Shown piece after piece: positions 1-6,080 of a stretch of DNA of 64,000 bases. Under the pieces are notes generated by a model. The model did no database searches. It was not told the DNA's origin and saw only the letters and a list, made by a program, of their open reading frames with translations. This DNA is from BRHc4a sp049323915. Lineage in GTDB: Bacteria > Bacillota > Desulfotomaculia > Desulfotomaculales > Desulfocucumaceae. The position numbers and the translations under genes were made by a program. The stretch lies in NCBI GenBank assembly GCA_049323915.1, contig JBMOPC010000058.1:1-64000 (forward strand), in the 5' to 3' direction. Each line of letters starts with the position of its first letter. Position 1 is the first letter of the stretch.

Positions 1-50
1 TGGGATGAGGCATACGAAAATTACTTAAAAACCGGTTGAAAATATGGGTA

Positions 51-79
51 TTGACAACAATGGCCATTGGGGCTATTAT
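51..79 (+). promoter_or_regulatory. Sigma-A type promoter of the T-box/symporter operon
   Basis: TTGACA at 51-56 and TATTAT at 74-79 are separated by exactly 17 bases. The predicted start near 86 lies just before the T-box leader, so this is the likely promoter of the leader and the two symporter units. No gene is visible in bases 1-97. Confidence 0.7.
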
Positions 80-97
80 AACCATTAGCTGATAAAT

Positions 98-388
98 GAC
101 GGTAAAAGTGATGACGGGGAAAAGTAGGCAGGATACCGCTTTTCAGGGAGAAAGCGCCATCGACTGTGAGCGCTTTTAAGGTAAGGGCCGGCTGAAGTTC
201 ACCCCCGAACTTTGAGGCTGAAACCCCTGGCTGGGGAAAGTAGGCCGAAACGGGTTCTCCCGTTACAGGGAAGGGGTATAGGCAGATTTTTAAGTCCCGT
301 GCCTTTTGGAAGAGAGGGTCTCCGTAAAAAAGGGGCCAAGTAGGGTGGTACCACGAGCCGTTCGTCCCTAAGTGGATGAGCGGCTTTA
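98..388 (+). promoter_or_regulatory. T-box riboswitch, apparent Phe (UUC) specifier
   Basis: The T-box core AGGGTGGTACCACG is at 342-355. A Stem I with the AGTA motif (near 133) and an AG-rich/TGTGAG distal region is visible at about 110-215. On its 3' side, GAA (194-196), G, TTC (198-200) and A fits the usual GAA-N-codon-purine specifier pattern, with CCCCG behind it able to pair with CGGGG of the 5' side. That predicts sensing of uncharged tRNA-Phe. A terminator hairpin (AGCCG 356-360 / CGGCT 381-385, with an inner TCGTCC/GGATGA) competes with the antiterminator. The specifier assignment is by eye and is less sure than the T-box call. Confidence 0.85.
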
Positions 389-524
389 ATGTTTGTATCA
401 CCTGTTTCCGGAGGGAGAGGTAATTGTCACTGTACCTTGTTGAGCGGGTTTTGCATGTGTGAAGCCAAAACGGGTGGTACCGCGGAAAACAGTCCGTCCC
501 ATTATGAGGGGCGGATTTTTTTTA
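389..524 (+). promoter_or_regulatory. Second T-box antiterminator/terminator module without its own Stem I
   Basis: A second T-box core, CGGGTGGTACCGCG, is at 471-484. It is followed by a clean terminator, TCCGTCCC / GGGGCGGA with eight T residues (492-523). Only about 85 bases separate it from the first terminator, too few for a complete Stem I/specifier. It therefore looks like a duplicated or decayed read-out domain in series with the first T-box. Confidence 0.75.
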
Positions 525-548
525 TGGCTTTGAAAGGAAGTGAGTTTA

Positions 549-665
549 ATGCTGGGAATGGCGGACGGCTGGACCGCCCTGGTGTGGCTGTTAAACGTGG
601 GTTCAATGCTGTTTTGTGTGGCATATGGAATAGCAAACTGGAACAAAGGTGGTGAAGAATGGTGA
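549..665 (+). CDS. Small single-span membrane protein, putative symporter accessory peptide (copy 1)
   Basis: This 38-residue ORF starts at ATG 549 behind a GGAAG-containing ribosome site and ends TGA 663-665, overlapping the symporter start (ATG 659 / GTG 662). It has an N-terminal MLGMADGWTALVW, one hydrophobic span (about residues 8-30) and a charged C-terminus NKGGEEW. An almost identical peptide precedes the second symporter at 2585-2701. Conservation of the protein, the spacing and the overlap in both copies argues that it is translated and works with the transporter. Its function is not known to me; a role as a small subunit or stability factor is inferred. Confidence 0.75.
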   Translation: MLGMADGWTALVWLLNVGSMLFCVAYGIANWNKGGEEW

Positions 666-2272
666 ATATAACTGTTTTGGCCCTGGTGCTTGTTATTTAC
701 GTGGCCATCGTCACCTACTTGAGCTATCTGGGTTACAGGCAGACCAGGAACGCCGAGGACTACATGATTGCCGGACGCCGGATGAGCGGATGGGTTATGG
801 CCCTTTCCTACGCTTCCACCTTTGTAAGCACATCGGCTATAGTTGGTTTTGGCGGCGCCGCCGGGGTTTTTGGATTTACCCTTATGTGGCTTGCCTTTTT
901 CACTATTATTCTGGGCATTTTTGTGGCCTTCATAGTATTGGGAGAGCCCATACGCCGCATGTCACTGAACCTCGGGACCACCACCCTGGCCTCAATGCTG
1001 GGGGAGCGCTACCAGTCAAAATTTATCACCTGGTTTATAGGGCTCATGACTTTCCTTCTGATGCCGGCATACACCGGCGCGGTGCTTATCGGCGGGGCCC
1101 GGTTTCTGGAGGAATCCATCAGGATTAATTTCGGCACGGCGCTCCTGACGCTGGCCGTGATAATAGCAGTGTACGTGGGGTGGGGCGGTCTCAAGGGGGT
1201 AATGTACGCCGACGCCTTCATGTGCGCCATGATGATTTTGGGGATGGTCCTACTGCTGATTAAAACATACTCGGTTGTGGGGGGCATCACCGCCGGTCAC
1301 CAGGCCCTGACAAACATAGCCCACCTGGTGCCGGAAAACCTGGCCAAGGGCGGGCACCTTGGCTGGACTGCCATGCCAAAATGGGGGTCGCCGGTCTGGT
1401 GGACGGTAATAAGCACTATCGTAATGGGAGTGGGCATCGGAGTGCTGGCCCAGCCCCAGCTGGTGCTGAGATTTCTTACGGTGCCCAACAGGCGCGCCAT
1501 AAACCGCGGGGTATTAACAGGGGGCGTCTGCATCTTCCTTTTCACCGGCACCGCTTTCATGGTGGGGCCCCTGACAAACGTTTACTTCTACGAGACCGTG
1601 GGCAAGATTTCCATAGCCGTGGCTAAAGGGAACACCGATTTAATAATACCGGCTTTCATAAACTCGGTTATGCCTCCGGCCTATATTTACCTTTTCATGG
1701 TGGCCCTTTTGTCGGCCTGCATAACAACTGTGAACGGCCTTATACACGTGCAGAGCGTAGCCTTTTCCCGGGACCTGATGGCCACCTGGAACGTGAAGGC
1801 CAGCCCCCTGCTGCTTTCCCGCATAGGGGTGGCACTGGGTACCGTCGGCGCCATTGTGCTGGCATACCTCCTGCCGGCCAGCATAATCGCCCGGGCCACC
1901 GCCTTCTGGTTTGGGATTTGCGCCGCCGGAATACTACCGGCATTGCTGGGGGCGATATTCTGGCCCAGGGTGACTAGGCAGGCGGCGGTTGCCAGCATTG
2001 TGGCCGGATACGGGGTTTCCATATTCGGATTTGTATTCCTGCACGCTTCGGAGGCCGTTTCCTTCGGAATCTGCAAGGCCATTTTCGGGGTGCCCACGCT
2101 GCTGCCGTACCCATGGACCCATATTGACCCGCTTTTTTATAGCATCGTTGTATCAGCTGCCGCGCTTGTGGTGGTTACCATGCTGACCAGCCCCATGAAA
2201 AAGGAGCACCTGGAAAGGTGTTACAGCCAAAGGCATAATACTGTGCCTGCGGGGGAGCATGCCGGGATTTGA
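659..2272 (+). CDS. Sodium:solute symporter (SSS/SSF family), copy 1
   Basis: A polytopic membrane protein of 537 residues, about the usual length of the SSS family, with roughly 13 hydrophobic spans. The N-terminal block NAEDYMIAGRRMSGWVMAL, with the following GFGGAAGVFG, is characteristic of these Na+-coupled transporters. ATG 659 is used here; GTG 662 aligns with the start of the second copy and is equally possible. It is translationally coupled to the 38-residue peptide upstream and sits behind a T-box leader. The substrate cannot be read from the protein; the apparent Phe specifier suggests an aromatic amino acid, which is inference. The paralogue at 2698-4320 is roughly 85% identical. 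Confidence 0.9.
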   Translation: MVNITVLALVLVIYVAIVTYLSYLGYRQTRNAEDYMIAGRRMSGWVMALSYASTFVSTSAIVGFGGAAGVFGFTLMWLAFFTIILGIFVAFIVLGEPIRRMSLNLGTTTLASMLGERYQSKFITWFIGLMTFLLMPAYTGAVLIGGARFLEESIRINFGTALLTLAVIIAVYVGWGGLKGVMYADAFMCAMMILGMVLLLIKTYSVVGGITAGHQALTNIAHLVPENLAKGGHLGWTAMPKWGSPVWWTVISTIVMGVGIGVLAQPQLVLRFLTVPNRRAINRGVLTGGVCIFLFTGTAFMVGPLTNVYFYETVGKISIAVAKGNTDLIIPAFINSVMPPAYIYLFMVALLSACITTVNGLIHVQSVAFSRDLMATWNVKASPLLLSRIGVALGTVGAIVLAYLLPASIIARATAFWFGICAAGILPALLGAIFWPRVTRQAAVASIVAGYGVSIFGFVFLHASEAVSFGICKAIFGVPTLLPYPWTHIDPLFYSIVVSAAALVVVTMLTSPMKKEHLERCYSQRHNTVPAGEHAGI

Positions 2273-2584
2273 GAGTGCCCGGCTTCAGTGGAGTTTTTTA
2301 AATTATTTTCAGAGGGAGGTGAGTTCTCTGGGTTTTTTGAGAGATAAATTGTTGTCAGGAACTGCAGTTTTGTAACTCAAGGTGGTGTTTCACGGGCCTT
2401 TGAAGGGCCCGCAGTACGGAAGGATGGTGTATTATGCCGGGAAGTCCTGGTATTGTTCCGGATGGCAGCAGCAAAAAAAACTGTCCCGGCTGGCGTTCTG
2501 TTTGCATCCGTGCTGTTTTTGGCTGGATACAGGGCGGGGCGGACTGACGCCCCGGGACACAAATCTATTAAGGAGTGGATTAAA
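2273..2584 (+). promoter_or_regulatory. Inter-symporter spacer with a degenerate T-box-like segment
   Basis: About 310 bases without a convincing gene. AAGGTGGTGTTTCACGGG (2379-2396) resembles a T-box core and is followed by a GC hairpin, CGGGCC/GGCCCG (2393-2411). There is no T-run, so it is probably a decayed copy of the leader duplicated with the transporter. A purine-rich stretch at 2572-2580 serves the next small ORF. I see no clear promoter. Confidence 0.35.
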
Positions 2585-2701
2585 ATGCTGGGAATGGCTG
2601 ACGGGTGGACAGCCCTGGTCTGGATTTTAAACGTGGCTTCCATGCTGTTTTGCGTGGCTTACGGGATAGCCAACTGGAACAAGGGCGGTGAAGACTGGTG
2701 A
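2585..2701 (+). CDS. Small single-span membrane protein, putative symporter accessory peptide (copy 2)
   Basis: A 38-residue peptide beginning MLGMADGWTALVWILN and ending NKGGEDW, with one hydrophobic span. It differs from copy 1 by only a few conservative changes. The stop TGA (2699-2701) overlaps the GTG start (2698) of the second symporter, the same coupling as in copy 1. A longer reading frame from 2453 exists, but homology to copy 1 begins at ATG 2585, which has GGAGTGG upstream, so this start is preferred. Confidence 0.75.
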   Translation: MLGMADGWTALVWILNVASMLFCVAYGIANWNKGGEDW

Positions 2702-4320
2702 ATATCGGCATTTTGACGGCAGTACTGGCAGTTTATATCATCGTAGTGACTTATCTAAGTTATATAGGGTACAAGCAGACAAAGAACGCCGAGGACTACA
2801 TGGTGGCGGGGCGCCAGATGAGCGGATGGGTAATGGCGCTCTCCTACGCCTCCACTTTTATCAGCACCTCGGCCATAGTGGGTTTTGGCGGCGCCGCAGG
2901 GGTGTTCGGCTTTACCCTGATGTGGCTGTCTTTTTTTAATATTATTTTGGGAATTTTTGTTTCTTTTATTTTTCTGGGAGAGCCGATCCGCAGGATGACC
3001 AACAACCTGGGCACCACGACCCTGGCCTCAATGCTGGGGGAAAGGTACCAGTCCGGGTTTATTACATGGTTTATCGGACTGATGATTTTCCTTCTCATGC
3101 CGGCCTATACCGGTGTTGTGCTTATCGGCGGCGCCCGTTTTGTCGAGGAATCGCTTAAAATCGATTTCAATCTTGCCCTTTTGCTGCTGGCGGTCATAAT
3201 TGCACTGTATGTCGGCTGGGGCGGCCTAAAGGGTATAATGTACGCCGACGCCTTTATGTGCGCCATGATGATACTGGGTATGATTGTACTGCTGTTTAAG
3301 AGCTATGCCGTGGCGGGAGGCGTGATGGCCGGCCACCAGGCGCTGACAAACATGGCCCACCTGGTCCCGGAAAATCTGGCCAGGGGAGGGCACCTGGGCT
3401 GGACGGCAATGCCCAAATGGGGGTCGCCAATCTGGTGGACTGTTATAAGCACAATAGTGATGGGTGTTGGCATAGGTGTCCTTGCACAGCCGCAGCTTAT
3501 ACTGCGCTTCCTGACAGTTCCAAACAGGCGGGCGCTGAACCGGGCTGTGCTTACCGGGGGGATTTGCATATTCCTTTTCACCGGCACCGCCTTCATGGTG
3601 GGGCCTTTGACAAACGTTTATTTTTACGAAACCGCGGGCAAGATATCCATTGCCATGGCCAAGGGCAATACTGACCTGATCATACCCACTTTTATCAACT
3701 CTGTGATGCCACCGGCATACATCTACCTGTTCATGGTAACCCTTCTCTCAGCCTGTATAACAACGGTCAACGGGCTGATCCATGTGCAGAGCGTTGCCTT
3801 TTCCAGGGACCTTATGGCCACCTGGAATGTAAAGGCCAGCCCCCTCCTGCTGTCCCGCATCGGGGTGGCGCTGGGCACCATAGGCGCCATAGCGCTGGCC
3901 TACTCCCTTCCGGCCAGCATAATCGCCAGGGCCACCGCCTTCTGGTTCGGCATCTGCGCGGCCGGCATACTTCCGGCCCTCCTGGGCGCTATTTTCTGGC
4001 GCAGGGTAACCAAACAGGCTGCTGTGGCGAGCATTGTTCTGGGTTACGGGGTGTCCATATTCGGGTTCGTATTCCTGCATGCAGCCGAGGCAGTACCCTT
4101 CGGTATCTGCAAGGCCATCTTCGGGGTGTCCACGCTGCTGCCGTACCCCTGGACCCACGTTGACCCGCTGTTCTACAGCATAATAATGTCAACCGCTGCA
4201 TTGATTGTGGTGTCTTACCTGACAAAGCCCATGACTGCTGATCACATTGAAAGATGCTTCCAGATCGCCTCCGGGCGGCCGGAAACTCCTGCCGGAACAG
4301 ATATAGAGGCCAAGGCATAA
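2698..4320 (+). CDS. Sodium:solute symporter (SSS/SSF family), copy 2
   Basis: A 540-residue paralogue of the 659-2272 protein with the same N-terminal block (NAEDYMVAGRQMSGWVMAL) and near-identical membrane spans. Divergence is concentrated at the C-terminal tail. It starts GTG 2698, coupled to the small peptide. The high similarity and parallel gene order show a tandem duplication of the peptide-symporter pair; synonymous differences are frequent, so the duplication is not very recent. It probably imports the same class of substrate. A terminator follows at 4341. Confidence 0.9.
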   Translation: MNIGILTAVLAVYIIVVTYLSYIGYKQTKNAEDYMVAGRQMSGWVMALSYASTFISTSAIVGFGGAAGVFGFTLMWLSFFNIILGIFVSFIFLGEPIRRMTNNLGTTTLASMLGERYQSGFITWFIGLMIFLLMPAYTGVVLIGGARFVEESLKIDFNLALLLLAVIIALYVGWGGLKGIMYADAFMCAMMILGMIVLLFKSYAVAGGVMAGHQALTNMAHLVPENLARGGHLGWTAMPKWGSPIWWTVISTIVMGVGIGVLAQPQLILRFLTVPNRRALNRAVLTGGICIFLFTGTAFMVGPLTNVYFYETAGKISIAMAKGNTDLIIPTFINSVMPPAYIYLFMVTLLSACITTVNGLIHVQSVAFSRDLMATWNVKASPLLLSRIGVALGTIGAIALAYSLPASIIARATAFWFGICAAGILPALLGAIFWRRVTKQAAVASIVLGYGVSIFGFVFLHAAEAVPFGICKAIFGVSTLLPYPWTHVDPLFYSIIMSTAALIVVSYLTKPMTADHIERCFQIASGRPETPAGTDIEAKA

Positions 4321-4340
4321 ATCCATACAAAAGCATAACG

Positions 4341-4366
4341 GGGCCGGCGGCAGCCGGTCCTTTTAT
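4341..4366 (+). terminator. Rho-independent terminator of the symporter operon
   Basis: GGCCGGC / GCCGGTC stem followed by CTTTTATTG, about 20 bases after the symporter stop. Confidence 0.75.
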
Positions 4367-4381
4367 TGTCTGGAAAAAAAT

Positions 4382-4446
4382 GCATTCTGGATTCCGGCTT
4401 CTGGATTCCGACCTGCAATCTGCTATTCCGACCTGCAATTCAGGCC
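4382..4446. repeat. Degenerate dispersed repeat (GAATTCAGA/ATTCTGGATTCC family)
   Basis: Contains repeated ATTCTGGATTCC, TTCTGGATTCCGACCTGC and ATTCCGACCTGCAATTC segments. Related words recur at 22341-22470, 57518-57585 and 62091-62126, always between genes. Confidence 0.45.
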
Positions 4447-4472
4447 CCCGGCGGCTTTTTAATCTTCTGTCC

Positions 4473-4500
4473 TTGACAAATCCGGGCATTGTGTTAGTAT
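4473..4500 (+). promoter_or_regulatory. Promoter of rplU-rpmA
   Basis: TTGACA (4473-4478) and TAGTAT (4495-4500), spacer 16; TATATA overlaps one step downstream. It sits about 110 bases before rplU, leaving room for the structured leader. Confidence 0.65.
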
Positions 4501-4507
4501 ATAGTGT

Positions 4508-4590
4508 TGTAGGCATAAATCCATAACCACCGCACGGTTCAGGTTTCAAAATGGCAATGTCCGTACCTGACCCGGCGAGTCCTGAAAAAA
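4508..4590 (+). promoter_or_regulatory. Ribosomal protein L21 leader-like RNA
   Basis: Between the promoter and rplU, CACGGTTCAGGTTT can pair with CGTACCTGACCCG around GGCAATGTCC, followed by CGGCGAGTC. This arrangement recalls the L21 leader RNA of Firmicutes, by which L21 is thought to control its own mRNA. A covariance-model search would decide. Confidence 0.55.
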
Positions 4591-4608
4591 TAGTGGGGGA
4601 GGTTAAAC

Positions 4609-4920
4609 ATGTACGCGCTTATTGAAACCGGTGGAAAGCAGTATAAAGTGCGGGAAGGGGACACCCTTTACATCGAGCTGCTTCACACCGAGCCAGGCCA
4701 GACCTTGGAAATCGACAAGGTGCTGGCTGTAGAAAAGGATGGCCGGATTAAAGTGGGCACACCCCTGGTGGAGGGCGCCAAGGTGTTGCTTAAAGTGGTG
4801 CGCCACGGCAGGGGCCGTAAGATAATCGTGTTCAAGTACAAGGCAAAGAAAAACTACAGGCGCAAGACCGGCCACCGCCAGCCGTTCACACAGGTAACGG
4901 TGGAAAAGATAAAGGCGTAA
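4609..4920 (+). CDS. rplU: 50S ribosomal protein L21
   Basis: A 103-residue protein of normal length, starting MYALIETGGKQYKV, the conserved L21 N-terminus, and ending in the basic KKNYRRKTGHRQP region that contacts 23S rRNA. The ribosome site GGGGGAGG lies before ATG 4609. It is followed after 42 bases by rpmA. The ysxB/prp gene, which normally separates rplU and rpmA in many Firmicutes, is absent. Confidence 0.97.
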   Translation: MYALIETGGKQYKVREGDTLYIELLHTEPGQTLEIDKVLAVEKDGRIKVGTPLVEGAKVLLKVVRHGRGRKIIVFKYKAKKNYRRKTGHRQPFTQVTVEKIKA

Positions 4921-4962
4921 TCCCGGCTTGGTGTTTGTTTTATTAACGGAGGTGAGGATTTA

Positions 4963-5229
4963 ATGGCACACAAGAAAGGTGTGGGCAGCTCCAGGAACGG
5001 CCGCGACTCAAGGCCCAAAATGCTTGGCATAAAGAGCTCCGACGGTCAGTTTGTCACCGCCGGTTCCATAATCGTACGCCAGAGGGGAACAAGGATTCAC
5101 CCTGGCCGCAACGTCGGCAAAGGCGGGGACGACACCCTGTTCGCAAAGATAGACGGACTGGTTGAGTTCAGGACAAGGGGAAAAGACAAGAAAGAAGTCA
5201 GCATACTGCCCGGCGCGGAGGTTATGTAA
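4963..5229 (+). CDS. rpmA: 50S ribosomal protein L27
   Basis: An 88-residue protein that begins directly MAHKKGVGSSRNGRDS and carries the conserved GRNVGKGGDDTLF region. In Firmicutes that use the Prp protease, L27 has an N-terminal extension ending in FFA that is cut off. Here no extension exists and no prp gene is adjacent, so the E. coli-like mature N-terminus is encoded directly. Strong GGAGGTGAGG ribosome site. A terminator follows. Confidence 0.97.
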   Translation: MAHKKGVGSSRNGRDSRPKMLGIKSSDGQFVTAGSIIVRQRGTRIHPGRNVGKGGDDTLFAKIDGLVEFRTRGKDKKEVSILPGAEVM

Positions 5230-5236
5230 TCTGAGT

Positions 5237-5266
5237 AAAACCTGCCATTAACGTGGCAGGTTTTAT
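5237..5266 (+). terminator. Rho-independent terminator after rpmA
   Basis: AACCTGCCA / TGGCAGGTT perfect stem followed by TTATTATA. Confidence 0.85.
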
Positions 5267-5362
5267 TATATCCCGGCATGTAATTAATTACCATTGGAGA
5301 AATGTCTTTAAATAACGAAAATAAATAGTAGAGAACAAATTATAAATTCCCGGGGGCAGGCT

Positions 5363-5686
5363 ATGGAACAGGATTTATTGGAGTACAGGCTTAAGAAACA
5401 CTTTGCGTCAATTGACAGACTGATCACCCAGTTGGTAATCATAAGAAGGTACATTGACTCTACGAAAATAGGGGTGGGCTATTGCAGGGAGCACATCACC
5501 CGGGGACCGGCCCCCGAATGTTTTTCCATGCAGCCGGAAAACGAACTTTTCGTAAAAAATCAGGAACAACTGCTAATCCGGCTGAGGCTGGTTGAAAAGA
5601 GGGTTAAAAAGCAGCTGAGGCAGTCCAACAGGGAGTTGGCGTCTATCTGCGGTCAACAGCCGGGAGGCAGGCAAAGCATAAGGTAG
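5363..5686 (+). CDS. Hypothetical small helical protein
   Basis: A 107-residue, charged and mostly helical protein. The N-terminal half (LEYRLKKHFASIDRLITQL) and the C-terminal half (LIRLRLVEKRVKKQLRQS) could each form amphipathic or coiled-coil helices. Two cysteines lie in the centre (GYCREH, PECFSM). There is no membrane segment or recognisable domain. ATG 5363 is preceded by CGGGGGCAGG. It is a stand-alone unit with its own terminator at 5725. I do not recognise the family and infer no function. Confidence 0.6.
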   Translation: MEQDLLEYRLKKHFASIDRLITQLVIIRRYIDSTKIGVGYCREHITRGPAPECFSMQPENELFVKNQEQLLIRLRLVEKRVKKQLRQSNRELASICGQQPGGRQSIR

Positions 5687-5724
5687 ACAGGTCAAAATAA
5701 AAGTAAAGAGCATTCCCGGTTTTA

Positions 5725-5758
5725 GGTTGCTGACAGAGCCGGTGTCGGCAACCTTTTG
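5725..5758 (+). terminator. Rho-independent terminator
   Basis: GGTTGCTGACA / TGTCGGCAACC stem (one G-T pair) followed by TTTTGCTTTT. Confidence 0.85.
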
Positions 5759-5899
5759 CTTTTGCATCAAATCACGGCCGCGAATAAAAATCTGCTGATC
5801 TACACTGCTGACATCTTTTTTCTGTGTTAACTGAAAATTATTCGGAAGATCTGGTAGGATTTTCTTGGTTGATGTCGAAAAAGTTCTATTAAAATAATT

Positions 5900-6030
5900 T
5901 AACCCCGAAAAAGCATACCTGCACGAAAGTCAGGGGCGCAAAGCCACGGGTCTAAAGCGTTTGCTATGACAGCCGGGCTGCCGAAGGTTTCTCATGTCTT
6001 TGACTCCTCGGTAAGCCCGGGGAGTTTTTT
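5900..6030 (+). promoter_or_regulatory. Cyclic di-GMP-I (GEMM) riboswitch with terminator
   Basis: The aptamer core is present: CACGAAAGTC, then GGGGCGCAAAGCCACGGGTC (5932-5951), TAAAG, TATGACAGCCGGGCTGCCG. GCGCAAAGCCACGGG with GACAGCC is typical of c-di-GMP-I aptamers. Downstream ACTCCTCGG / CCCGGGGAGT with TTTTTT (6003-6030) forms a terminator. CCGGGCT of the aptamer can instead pair with AGCCCGG of the terminator, giving a switch. It precedes an HD-GYP phosphodiesterase, so the second messenger probably controls its own degrading enzyme. Confidence 0.88.
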
Positions 6031-6080
6031 GAATTTACATGGTCACAGAAAGAAGATTACTAAAGCATGAGGATGGAATA

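Noticed and set aside
2453..2584. Long N-terminal extension of the second small symporter peptide
   Set aside because: The first copy has no such extension, and similarity starts exactly at ATG 2585.
6039..6080. N-terminal extension of the HD-GYP protein from ATG 6039
   Set aside because: This start lies nine bases behind the riboswitch terminator without a ribosome site. ATG 6081 has GAGGATGG and begins a normal membrane anchor.
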